In this document: positions 35,706 to 47,800 of the stretch, piece after piece | How positions within the stretch are numbered: the first letter of the stretch is position 1 | How the letters are laid out: every line of letters starts with the position of its first letter | DNA from: Fennellomyces sp. T-0311 | Taxonomy: Eukaryota; Mucoromycota; Mucoromycetes; Mucorales; Lichtheimiaceae | Length of the DNA: 64,000 nt | Direction of reading: 5' to 3' | NCBI GenBank assembly: GCA_025266875.1 | Contig: JALLLT010000030.1 | Coordinates: forward strand, 372,001-436,000 | Translations under genes and position numbers: made by a program | The notes under the pieces: model-generated | Seen by the model: only the letters and a program-made list of their open reading frames with translations | The model's database searches: none | What the model was told of the DNA's origin: nothing

Positions 35706-37646
35706 GATTGTTGGAGATGGGCTGGCGGTTGTTGGTGAAGAAAAGGAATCGGGTTTAATTGTGCTGATCCGTAATCGCACTCGAATCGTTCGTTTCTATT
35801 TTTCGTGGCAGTGGAATCGAGATGGGGGGGAGGAAGAGGAAAAAGAAGTGAAGAAAAAAGCTTTGAAAGGCAAAAGAAGAAAAGGGGAAAGTTAAAAAAA
35901 AAAAAAAAAAGAAAAGAAAAATGGGCGTTCTTTTTTTGTATGTGCTCTAAAAAAGGTTTGTATGTGTGTGAGCGTAGGCAAGTGGTTGTGTTATGTGTGT
36001 ATCTCGCCCACTCTCTGTGTGTATATGTGCGTGCGTATACTGTGCAAGGGTAAGGTGAGGTTAGTCTCGTCCGTCGCACGAAAAAAAGGACGAGGGAGAC
36101 AGAAAACTTTGGTGCCGACGGGAACTGGTTCAGTTCCCACGTGGCACCTTTAGCTGCTGGAAATAGGCCCAAGCAGGGGCCTTACCATTGTTCATCGTCC
36201 CTCCCTCCCCTTCTTGCCTCCACACCACGCGAAAACCTTGGAGTCACCGCGTTGTCGAAACCCATGCACAATCATCTTGCAAACATCAACCCCCAGAACA
36301 AAAAGTCTGCCAAAATAATAATAATTTTTTTTTTACCAGTCCCTCCCCCCACCCATCCGTTTTCCCCCACTTTCACTGTTCCCGTACTTTTCCGGGTGAG
36401 CAATACCCTTCCACCTTCCCATTTCCCTCTAATCTTCCAGCCTCTGTGGAACAGCTACTTACATTAATTTGCAACTTATTTCTATATCCTTTCTTTTGCC
36501 TTCTCCCGCCTCCCAGACGCTTCTTCGCACCTTAACACGGGAAAACAAGGTTAGGCTCTTTGTGTCACCGTGCCACAAGACTTATAAAATGGTGTAACCA
36601 TCAACAGGAGTGCGAAACGCGAAACAGTAATGTTACCGGTCGATCCTCATGATGTATTCTCTTTTTTAACACCTTCCTTCTCATTGTTTTTTCTCGTGCC
36701 AAATTTATTTTCACCGCGAAAAGCGTTGTGTTGTTGCCTTTGGGGGTGGCAACAAAAGTGGCGGTCATGGTGATCATTGCCATGACACAAAGGAGGGGAG
36801 GGAGGTAACCTCAACCCATAAACATCTAAAGAAGGGAAAAGAGTACCACAAAACGAAATAATGGTATATTATTATCATTCGTCATTGTTCAAGCCTTTTT
36901 TTTTATTCATTTGCAATTTGAATTTGACAAAACGTATTGTTTTTTCCTTGTCAAGCGCGCCCAGAGCAGCCACGTGGGTGCTTTGGGCCCCATCCGACCC
37001 CCCATTATTTTTTCCATCTTTGCCATCTCCCCTTTTTCTTTTGTGGGGTATGGGTATGATGCGGTATATATAACTCCTATGTCTTTTTGTGTGAGAGAAA
37101 AAAAGCGCAACGATCACCCGCTACCACGATGGAATGAAAATCTATTCATTTGCCCTTTTACTTTGTGCCTAATCAATGGATGACAATTCAAAATAAACAA
37201 ACATGCAAGACGCAAGGTATGTCTGTGTTAAAAAGGTTTGATATGCATGCACAAGTACTTTTTTGGCGCAAACAAATTGATTTCTTCTTTGCTCCTCAAA
37301 AAAACATGAACTCGTTTCCATTTTTTTTTTTGTCAGTCGATGCTCCTCATTTGTTCTCTATATCATTGTTAAGTCGTTCGGCTATGGACTAAACCGAAAG
37401 TGTAAAGTACAATTACATAAGACCGCTTCCATTCATCATTTCTCCCCCTTAAAAAATGATCATACACACAGATCGTCGCGCGTGTCGTAACTATTGTTAA
37501 CAATATTCAGGGGCTGATATTTTAGATATTGAGAGTACGTTTACAGCATTCGGCATTGTGTTCATAAAAAAGATCATGAGATACGAAATGGTTTTAATTG
37601 TTTAGTTCATCCGAAAGATTTGCCGAGACAGGAAAAAAAAAGTTGC
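35706..37646. other. Long upstream region of the phosphodiesterase gene
   Basis: Nearly 2 kb of skewed sequence: GA-rich then GT-rich to 36060, an inverted-repeat element at 36111-36148, CT/CCC-rich DNA to about 36540, then AT-rich DNA with poly-T runs. Frames here are low-complexity artefacts. Probably the promoter and leader of the minus-strand phosphodiesterase gene and the 3' side of MIM2. Confidence 0.4.
36111..36148. promoter_or_regulatory. 38-bp inverted repeat containing a CSL consensus site
   Basis: Outer arms GGTGCC/GGCACC and inner arms GGGAACTG/CAGTTCCC around a GTT centre form a near-perfect stem. Minus-strand bases 36141-36134 read CGTGGGAA, the textbook CSL binding site. It lies about 430 bp upstream of the phosphodiesterase start codon. 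The structure is seen directly; any binding is inference. Confidence 0.4.
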
Positions 37647-38006
37647 TCAGCGGGTTATCTTTAGTAGGCGACACGTTTGACACTGTTCAACCACTGCGTG
37701 GAAAGAATCGATGCACCCGTTGGTAATGATGATGAGTATCTTGACCAAACTATTATTATTATTTTTTTGGCTGTTAGTGAAGGAACATGGTAACTTGTTA
37801 AGAAAACAATACTGACGCCAAAAGGAAAACTTCTTGCCGAGCCATCTTCCTACAAACGGAAATATGACAAGCGAGAATAACGCGTTCAGTTGCTCCTTGC
37901 TTTCTTCCCACTCTGCCTCTGCATCGTAGCTATAGTAACTGTCTCCACCTTGGGAATCAAGGTCGTCATCAATGCTAATGTCGTCTTCGTAATCTACGTG
38001 CGGCAT
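37647..38006 (-). CDS. MIM2: MIM2-like mitochondrial outer-membrane insertase subunit
   Basis: Small fungal protein of the MIM complex, which inserts helical proteins into the mitochondrial outer membrane. From Met at 38006 the frame has an acidic Ser/Tyr-rich start (DDISIDDDLDSQGGDS, then YYSYDAEAE), followed by EWEESKEQLNALFSLVIF and PFVGRWLGKKFSFW. This acidic stretch, amphipathic run and single membrane segment ending in a basic patch match fungal Mim2. After Trp63 the unspliced frame runs on with an Asn-rich tail; candidate donors at 37816 (gtcagt) or 37812 (gtattg) suggest a further intron, so the C-terminus is not settled. A frame from 38187 (MAEPESQAQLCLTWCC) ends in gtaagg and may be an upstream exon or 5' leader. 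Confidence 0.6.
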   Translation of the reverse strand: MPHVDYEDDISIDDDLDSQGGDSYYSYDAEAEWEESKEQLNALFSLVIFPFVGRWLGKKFSFWRQYCFLNKLPCSFTNSQKNNNNSLVKILIIITNGCIDSFHAVVEQCQTCRLLKITR

Positions 38007-38189
38007 GTTTCTCTAAGATTGACAATAAAACTGGTTTTAGATCCTCTACTAACTTTACACCTTTGTAAAATCGTGATTGCAGCAATGCATCTTGCCATCC
38101 CCTCCCCTTTTTCTTTACTTTTCTTTTTTCCTTACCTTTGCAGCACCAGGTCAAGCACAACTGAGCCTGTGATTCAGGCTCAGCCATTG

Positions 38190-41100
38190 TAAAACCGAGA
38201 GGCGCGTAATTCGCGCAAAAAATCGATGGTTTCGCATTGTTCTTTGCTCGGGCTTATGTAATGAGCCGAATATCAAACCGAATATTTGCAAACCTACCAA
38301 TGGTGCCGAATTCATTTGGGCTTGATAGAAACTCTCTTTTTTTTTCCTAAAAACTAAAAAACCTAATCGGCATGTGGCTTCCACATCAGTTATGCACAGT
38401 AGTCGGTTAATCACTGCTATAAAAAGTACCTACGTGTCCTATGATACCATCACACGTAAAGAAGTAAAAATAGAAAGTAAATTCGAGAATGTAACATCCA
38501 GACCTTGCACCGTCATTAGTCAAAAAATAAATTGTGATAAGCCTGCTGTATCCGGTAGGATGGCCATGTGTGGTTGACAAGACCTGAATGTCATGCAGTT
38601 AATGCGATATCCGCTATGATAGCAATGATATCGTCGGTCTACATTATAAATAACTCCTAGTCTCACAAAATGCCACGCGCTGCTTCGTAACGTGGATTAA
38701 TAAGGGGACACGTCATTCGGTTGAATGATGTCCTGATACGTTGATCAATGATGACATGAAGCCATTTCTTCAGCAAGTCACATCATCCTCTTCTCCCTGC
38801 GATAACGAAACGTTTTGTTCTTTTGCCGTTTCGACACTGGCCTTTAATATGCTCTCATAATGCAGATTCTTAACTGTAATCTCGATGAGCGCATAAGTAT
38901 GCGTCGTTTGAAGGCTACTGTTTGTTGCAACAGTTCGTCTTGAACCATTTACCTCGCGTGACTCTCCAAGATAACGTATAGTCTATCTACATCGATGCAA
39001 ATTTTAATTTAAACCGCAAAACAGGATCTAATATGATAAGCGGAATTGCCTTGACAGGCTGCGAATAAGTTTCGCAACTACGTAGAATTCGAGGCCGTAC
39101 AATTTCTGCCCCCATAAAGCGTTCCAGCATCCTAAATGTTCGGCTGCTTACAACCGAGTAACCCCTACGATTCTCCAGGAGAGGATATCGTGACACACAA
39201 AATGCTTTGCTAAGTACTAGCGTATAAAGCACAGTGATCGTGGCAGCCAAAACTGTTGCACTTTTCGTAAATTTATCAAAATCTTGCTAAAAGTACATTG
39301 GAGATAGCTCTGAGGAACTCCACAGAATTATCCCAACGATGCCCGGGAAGCACAGATACGTACTCTTGGAAGAAAAAAAATCAACGAAAATTAATCGACG
39401 ATGGTATCAAAGTACGGTCAAAGGAAAGAAAAAAAGGCGAATTCCGAATGTCAATCCTTGCGAGATACCGAAAAGTGTTGGACAAGACAGTGAACGCTTG
39501 TGTATGATGAAGGTGGATAAGTCAGGACGGTACACAATATAATGAGACATAAAGTGGATATATATGCTCGTCTCAGTTTTGTGGTATGGAAATATTATAA
39601 TGCGCATGGAAGACAGAGAACACCAGTGCAAAGGCCGTTATACAGCAAAAACCGAAAAAAAAGAACATGAGAACGAACACGTGTATTTTCAATCGTATCT
39701 AGCAGCTGTCGCTCGATTTCACACCCTCTAGAACAAAGCCACGTGTTATTATGTTTATGAACTAGGTTGATACTTTGTATCTTGCTCTGATGATATGAAC
39801 ATCTGTGAGCTAATCCTTGTCCCGTAGGCTATACTGATTATATATCGGCTGAGTGGTATAGGAAAAGTCATGAATATTTGTATCGCGTCTTTCTTATTTC
39901 GTAACGTCCATATTAACGACATGTGTGCTTGATGAAAGTGATTGAGACTACCGCTGACAAATATGATACTCTACTCTGAAGGCGAACAATCAAGATACCG
40001 GCCGTTGTGTAATGCTTTTGTTGACGGAGCATTGAAAGTACGTACGGACGGCGGGTTGACTTTGCCGATAGAAAGGATGAGTAGTAGCTCTATTCATGTC
40101 GGATACAACAAATGTTTTATCAATATAAATCGCATACTTTATGTGATATGAATAGCATTCTTAATTAGAAAAGAATATTGCTTTTTTTGGTAGCATCCGG
40201 ATTATTCCCGGAGCATGGAAGGGATGCACTGCCGACGTAAAAGCTATGTTAATACTGATGTTTAACAGTGTCCCAAACAGCAAAGTCAACAAACACTCTG
40301 GAGCAACACGTTTAAAAAAGCTCTGCGGTAGCAATAGCGTGCAGTAGTTTCATAAAATCCTGCGCGCTGCTTCACAACGTGTATTTGCCAACATCGATAG
40401 CACCAAGATATATACATTCTATCACTCAACCCTAAACAGCTGCTTTGCGGTAGGTTTGTTGCGCCATTGGTTTAATCGTACTTGGAAAGATAGTTACATC
40501 ACTTGACCTCATTCATTACATTTCTCGATGAATACGTAAGTGTTGCAGAGTTGTCCAGAAGGTGCGCGCTCTTGTTTCCGCAGAGTGGGCAGACCTTTGA
40601 ACAATCACGTTTTTGCTTTCCCATGAACGTTTACATTGGATCAAAGCGGCTTGACTGAGAGCATGTATATTTAGTAGCACCAATCCTTATGTATTTACTT
40701 CTTTTATCTGACAGTACGTGCTTCGTGTAATAATTATTTAAAGTACGAAGAAGGGTAACTCATGTACATTATTCAAAGCAATTATGTGGGGGAAGGGAAG
40801 TTGTTGCTGTCGCTATGTTTTTCTTTCCATATACACCATCGCCTATATGACCAAGCCATCACCAGTATACTGCTCATGTGAAAATTCACCACAAAACTAT
40901 CCATGTCATTCTTGAATTGTAATTGTTTTATGCAGTGTTGAGCGTCCTCAGCTGGGAAGATCCCTAGAAGTTGAGACGAGCATCGCATCAATCATTCCTG
41001 CAGGTAGATGCGACGGTAGCCTGGAGTAACAGGAAACTACATCAGTACGCTTAATCACTGATAGTGTATAGGGTTTAAAAGAGAAAGGTTTAGCTTCTTT

Positions 41101-43793
41101 GTCGGTTCCCCTAGTTCACTATATATCAGCGTATCACATTGAGGGACTGTGGATCGTAATAAGAAAGGTCGCTACATGATACAACACTTCCCACTCCCGT
41201 AGTCTAGCGACACGTAAAGTTCTCACTGAAGCGCAGATTAATTTGAGCGTAAAGTGCAGGACAAGGGCTCGATCATTAGCAAGCTTGGCACAGAAGAACC
41301 TAACGGGCACCATTGAACAAGGACGCGCATATCTAAAGCACTATATGACGATTAATTTCCAAACCAACATTGACCCGATCAATATCACACATTGCCCATG
41401 TTTGTGAAAGCTGACGTAACAATCTGATTTCAAATAACTATGAAACCATTAGTCTTTAACCGCTTGAATTCATGGATAGACAATGATATGCACCTAGAAA
41501 AGTTCTGATTTGCCATTGCGCTGGCAATTGTATATGCGCCCAATAATTTGCAAACTGTCACACAGCATTACACTATCATCTAACAAGTCCTATGCAAAAG
41601 TACCATGTGCATCTGGATTTAGAAGAATCAATCGATCTATAGAAGCTCAGTTCCCCGTAAGGGGTTTTTTTCAGACATGGCACCAGATACCCTTTCATAT
41701 CTATACATTTGTACCGCAAGGAAGCGACCATATACCTATTGGAGCAGGTCAAAAAGTCTTCCAAATAAAATTTATACTTTTTCAACTATAGAAGCTCAGC
41801 CACAAACCATGGCATAGTACGTTTTCTACGCGTTTGTTTGCCTGTCGTTAGATATCGTTGTATACGTATATCGCCTTTCACCGAGGTAATAATATATGCA
41901 TCATATAACTTAATTCACATATTATTGCTAGTTATGGCTCAGGTTCTTATACCAGTGGCATATTCTATCAACGTTACTTCCTTAAGACATGCATATTCGA
42001 TATGGACGTCGCAGAAACGCTTTGCTGGAACAAAGGAATAGCATTTTTTTTGTACCAATAACAAACTGGCAAGACCATCGCCAATGTAGGATGTATGTAT
42101 AGGATGAAGCCCGTTGAGTGACTCGTCGCCCAGCTCCATAGCAAAGCTTGAGAATTACATATATAGCATACCGGAAAACCATAATAATACTTTAGGATAT
42201 ATAGTATCATGATATAAACATGTCGTTGTTCAGATGTTTTACAGGCAAGTACTTTGTTGGAGTTACTGGACTCATGCTACTTGTGCAAAAAAATGTTATA
42301 AAGCTACAGACCTTGATCCTAACGTGAACGTTGCCTTTTGAAATACTTCTTATATTGTCGCATGATACTCAAGCTATTGATCGTATCATGAACTGTCCTC
42401 TGCGCGCTGATGATGTTCTAGCTCGTGGCAATTGCAAAGCGACGTGATTAACCTTAATCCGTTTGCACATTTCAAAAACCTGATCGGTTCGGTCACCCGA
42501 AGCTAACTATAATGATGACAAACAATTTTTTTTTACTTTTAAAAATGATAGGTAGAGTATAGGAACCACCCATTTTTGTTGTGCAGCTCCGCTGCATGGT
42601 ATGCCCTTTAAAACAGTAGTTTCTGCCAAAACGTCGGGTTTTCTTTCCAATTTGTAATACTTTCCCCCCGAAAAGAAAAGGACCGAGGGTTAGACACATG
42701 CATATCAGTCGGTATCTGTCCCAGCAAGTTTTCTATAATAAGCGAGATTCCAATTACATATTAGCGGTAAACAGGGTGATGTTACCTGCATAAATGCCAT
42801 AGTACAAAGGTTGTGTGTAGCAATACATCACTCACACCATTCGAAGCCCCAAGATAAAAATCTACAGAATGCGGGAAAGGGTTGCTGTATTATGCAATGG
42901 CTCCGATTTCTCATGTTTCAAGTGCTGCATAGGTACAAAAATCAACAACCGTGGCACCTGCTATAGGATTATTAACCAGAGCAGACTATTTCAGTGGAAA
43001 ACAATGCCAATGCATTTGTGCGACGGACCCTAGCAAAATGCTCCCGCCAGCAATATAATTCTTGAACCCAACAAAACGTGCAATTCATGGATAACATTTT
43101 TATAAAGAAGAAAGCACACGCGTTAAAGATAAGTTGGTGCACCGCTTTAGTATCTGGAGGGCGAATGGTAGACTATCGATGTAATAAGAACTTCGCTTTC
43201 ACACCCACATGTAGCGCATTGTGTCCATACGACTAACACAACAACTAAGGCTTGGTAGGCAACAAGGTAAATCGACATAGCAGCAGTTGTTACACGGGTT
43301 ATATCATGACACCCAGCCATGGAGTTATTGCTACTAGGGGAGCTGTAACCATTGCAACTGATGTGCACGTTGTTCCACGTGAACATTACCTAGCAACAAT
43401 TACCATGGTAACCGTTACATGATGACAGTTCCATAGAAACTAACAATAATATGAAAAAAGCTCCTTGCTGCTGATCAAAAGTTAAATTTACCATGAGAAC
43501 CAGACGTTATCAAATAACTGATGCACGCGGACGGAACTCGTACAAGCTTAATGCACAACGTGTCAATCGTTTCCAAAATAACTGCGAATTTTTTATGCAA
43601 CACGTCATTTTTTTTCCAAATCGAAGTTGAACGCAGGAGTTAATTCAGTAAAGAAGATCAGAGGTAGAAGGAGTCCCATGGAATCCTGGCTTAAGTAAAA
43701 CCGAACAATCAAGGAAAAAATAGCTTAAGCCCCTTACCCTTTTTTTCCCGATTCTCGGATCGAGGACAGAAAAAATTAATTTCTTCCACTCAA
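38190..43793. other. AT-rich gene-poor region
   Basis: 5.6 kb with only short frames on alternating strands and no family resemblance I can recognise. Two diverged copies of a roughly 35-bp motif (core gcgctgcttc, then aacgtg) lie near 38664 and 40350, hinting at old dispersed repeats. Around 43350-43420, before the methyltransferase gene, several GTAACC/GGTAAC-type half sites occur, including a TTACCATGGTAA palindrome. Otherwise I see nothing. Confidence 0.4.
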
Positions 43794-44648
43794 ATGGGAC
43801 GCAAGGATAAAGGGCAGGACTCCGATGACACTGATCAACCAGCGATTGCGACGATTGAAGGCTGGGAAGACGGTGAACCATACACGCGACCTGTAACCAA
43901 ACTGGATCGTTGGGAACTTCAATCAGCCGATCGACTAACGTTCCATTTCGCGACAACGGAAGTTGTACTTGTGCAAGATCCTCATTCGAATCATTTGGGC
44001 GGGTACATTTGGTTGACAGCGATTGTATTTTGCACTTATTTGGAGAGTTTAACGACAAAACGAAAGCGGCACGACTGGATCCAAATGGACAGAAGCAAAC
44101 GTTGGGTTGAACTTGGCTCTGGGGTTGGACTGATTGGGATTATGCTCGCGAAACTTGGTATTGAAGAAGTGGTAATTACGGATATACCCGAGTTGGTCGA
44201 TATCATGGAACGCAATGTTGAAGCGAATGAGTTGCGGGTACGGTCGCTAAGTGGACGACGCAAGAACGACGCGGAGCACGACCACGCGGTAGTGGTGGAA
44301 CCATTGTTGTGGAACGATACAGAGGCCATAGCCCATATCCAGTCAGCAGGTGCAATTGATTATCTAGTGGCATGCGACTGTATCTACTCCGAAGCAAGCG
44401 CGGTGGATCTGGTGTTGACGATGGACGCCTTGGCTACGGACCAAACATCGGTGATTTGTGTGAGCGAGGTGCGCAACCAGGCCGCGCAGGAGAAATTCAT
44501 GGCACAGGCACAAGAACTGTTCACGGTTGAGGAGGTGGCCCCGCATGCATGGCAAGACAAGGCGTCTAAGGTTGCGTTTAATGAAACGCTTAAAATGTAC
44601 AAAATGTACAAAGGCGCAAAGAGAAGGAAGGCTCCTGGCAAGAGATGA
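43794..44648 (+). CDS. METTL21-type protein lysine methyltransferase (seven-beta-strand)
   Basis: Single exon, 284 residues. AdoMet-binding motif I is RWVELGSGVGLIGIMLAKLG (about 103-122); VVITDIPELVDIMERNVEAN supplies the acidic loop and following helix; LLWND and IDYLVACDCIYSEAS correspond to the family's post-motif stretch with an Asp-x-x-Tyr pattern. An N-terminal GGYIWLTAIVF precedes motif I, as in METTL21/NNT1-like enzymes that methylate lysines of chaperones or elongation factors. The C-terminus is basic (KGAKRRKAPGKR). The substrate cannot be told. The DOCK gene begins 210 bp downstream on the same strand. Confidence 0.85.
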   Translation: MGRKDKGQDSDDTDQPAIATIEGWEDGEPYTRPVTKLDRWELQSADRLTFHFATTEVVLVQDPHSNHLGGYIWLTAIVFCTYLESLTTKRKRHDWIQMDRSKRWVELGSGVGLIGIMLAKLGIEEVVITDIPELVDIMERNVEANELRVRSLSGRRKNDAEHDHAVVVEPLLWNDTEAIAHIQSAGAIDYLVACDCIYSEASAVDLVLTMDALATDQTSVICVSEVRNQAAQEKFMAQAQELFTVEEVAPHAWQDKASKVAFNETLKMYKMYKGAKRRKAPGKR

Positions 44649-44858
44649 ATGTGTAACCAAGCGAGAAAGCGCGGGTAATCTCACTCTTATTTTGACTCTC
44701 CTTCCATACACATATCGCACAACATACACAAAAAAAAACTCCCTGTGGAAAGAACCCTTTCCAGCGCTCTGGTCGTTGTATCCCCTTTCGTTCCTTTTTT
44801 TTAATATACCACATTAAACAACAGCAACAACAACAACAACTCCTCAATCGATATCTTC

Positions 44859-47800
44859 ATGAAGTGGCAGCCGCTACCCAAGATCGCTCATGGGATTGCG
44901 GTATATCCATTTACTCCGGCCTCGATGCAGCAATCGTCGTCGGGTGGTTTCTTGACACCTTCGCGCCCACCCACAGCCTACTCAACTATACACTCGCCGC
45001 TCATGTCGCCTAATGTGAACGACACCTCTTCAATATTCACCACCCATTCTTCATCATCCGCGCCAGAAAACGGCTCAGCCAATCCTGCAGATTATGCCAG
45101 TCTGATTCCGCTCGAGGTCGGGGATGAGCTGTTCATCTTGGAGCAATACGGCAACTGGTACAGGGGATACGTGCTTTCGTCGTTGGAAGAGGGCAAGAAG
45201 CCTAATATAGCACCTATTGGCTGCTTCCCGCGAACACATGTCCAGATCAAAGAATATCTCGACCAGGATCCAGGCGAGAGTCTGCGCCGCACAGACTCGT
45301 TGATTGACGACCGACCCATGTCTCCTACTGCGCCCTGGCTGTCTAACTCTCCTGACGCGCCCAGTCTCTCCCGCTCTCTGTCCGAGTCGCACATCCAGGG
45401 CCCTCAGCACCGAAAGTTATCATCCTATTTTGATCAGCACCATCATCACTATCCAGCAAGCAATCGACCCGAGAGTGTCATGGTGGAGATGGCTCGACAG
45501 CACACGACGGATGATGAGGATGATGAGGAACATCGACCGGCCCCGACCCTCCTTTTGGCGCGGTTTGAGCAATCCACCATCACCGGCAGTTCAGAACCAC
45601 TTGTCGACGAAATTGGCGCGTGTGTTAGCGAGTGGAATTGCTTGTTGTACAAATATCTCGAGGAACGTCGCTACAGTGCCTTCAATTCGGTGCGTGACCA
45701 CATCAACTACCTCTTTCAAGCGCGACGACAGCTGCTGGATCAGGCTTTGTCGAAAGAGGAATTGGCACGACTAAGGAAGGAGATCATTCATCGTATGGTC
45801 ATGCTCAATATTTCGCAAACGCGTGAAATGATCATTCGTCACCCCGAGCGTGGATACATTTTGGATGCCAACAGCACATCGCTTGCCATGTTGTTGCGGA
45901 TGCATTGGAAGTATGCGCTGATGGAACACGTTCCCATCACATCGTTCGCATCGTCCGTTTCGCGTCCATCTATCGCATCTTCAACCAAAACATCGACTCC
46001 GTCGTCCATGGATTCCCAACAACAGCAAACACAGCAACAGACACAGCAACAACAAGCATCCCAGCAACCAACATCGCAACAGCCAAAGGGGGCCAAGTTT
46101 CATCATCTATTCTTTGAACTCAAGGCGTTCGTTGCACAGATATGTCAGCCAGGAGAATTCACCGAGTTGTACTTTTCATTGTTCAACAAGCTGGAAGGGG
46201 GATTTGTGACTGAGCAGTTCTCCGTAACACTGACGTATCAGGGTATGCCAACCGACGAGCGCCAGATCGGCAAATTGCAGACACTGTTCGCGGATCTCTC
46301 AGCACACGATCTGAACGAGGGGCTGTATCTGGTGTGTCGCGTGGTCAGATTGGGCAGCATGAAGTACTCGGACAAAGAAAAGGACCATTTAGGTTCGATC
46401 GGCAGTCATGCATCAATTCTGTTTGGTAGCGCAGACGCGCAACGCGTGACCACATACATTGATTCAGCGAATAGCAGCAGCAGTAGCAGCAAAAAGCAGC
46501 AGAGCGGAAACTTGTGCCGACGTCCCTTTGGCTGTGCAGTGCTTCATTTGGCACCCTTGCTGCAGAAATCCGATCAGTCGCCTGCAGGTTCAGGTACCGA
46601 CTTGATGTCACCCGGGGCATCCGCCAGCAGCACCACATCCAGCAACGGCGGCAACGGATTGTATACGCGTATTGTGCCTGCCGAGCACGACATTCGTATC
46701 TACACCGCCACATCTGAGGCCACGTTTGCGACGCTGCACGAGGACATTATCAACAACAACACGAAAGATTTTGTCAAGAATCCCAGGGCAGATATGCTGT
46801 GCGTGTATCTGCGGATGTTCTATGGTCAACTGGACGATGTCCTCAAAACCAATGCAGCCATGCTACAGGGCGTACCAAGAACATCTCGCCTAGGGTTTCC
46901 GGATGTGGTCTTTCCTAATGACGAACGGAATGAACTCTACATCACACTCAACGGCGGTGATTTTGTCCAGTTTGCCAGATCGAAGAACGTGCAGGTCACA
47001 ATTTGTGCGCGCGACAATATCACTGGAGACGTGATTGAGCATGCACTTTCGGCTGGAGCAGGTGCACCGTATACCACCTACTGGGAGAGCATGGTGTTCT
47101 ATCACGAGCAACGGCCTCGCTGGAATGAAACGCTCAAGGTGCAGATGAAGGATCAAAAGTTGTGGGAGCGAGCGCACTTGTTTGTCACCGTGCGACATCG
47201 AAGCAGCAGCAGCAGCAGTTACCACCATTCACCCAACACGAGCCCACCAGGTGGAGACGGGTTTGCGGGAGAGAAAATTGTTGCTATGGGTTTCTTGCCG
47301 CTGTTCTTGCCCCCATTGCATCGGTATTTTGTGGCGGACGGTACCCACACGCTTTGCTTGTACAAATACGACCGTCAACTCACGCATCCGCGCATTTACC
47401 TCGATCATGTGCAATGGTTCTCTCGTTCGACCGCGCCATTCAACATGCAGAACCAAGAAGTTGCACTGCCGAGAAAGCCACAACACCAACATTCGTCATC
47501 GATCCACAGCTTGAAAGGCTCGCATCGCACTTTCAGTTCGTCATCGTTGCATCAGAGCAGCAGCAGCAGCAACTTGTCGGATCAGTCATCGTGGTCTGAC
47601 GCTTCTGCTATGGCGGCGGCAGCCAAACTCAGCACTGTCAAGGATACGGTGACGATGACAACGCTACTGTGCTCGACACAATTCACGCAAAATGAGACAC
47701 TTGTCAAGCTGCTGAACTGGCGATCGATTGTCAGCGAAAGTGGCGACAATGGCGAGTTGCTATCGATTTTGGACAAGTTCACCTTTGTGGGCGAGATGGA

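Noticed and set aside
36141..36535. Pro/Ser-rich 108- and 115-residue plus-strand frames
   Set aside because: Products of a CT/CCC-rich promoter tract; two overlapping frames of the same skewed DNA.
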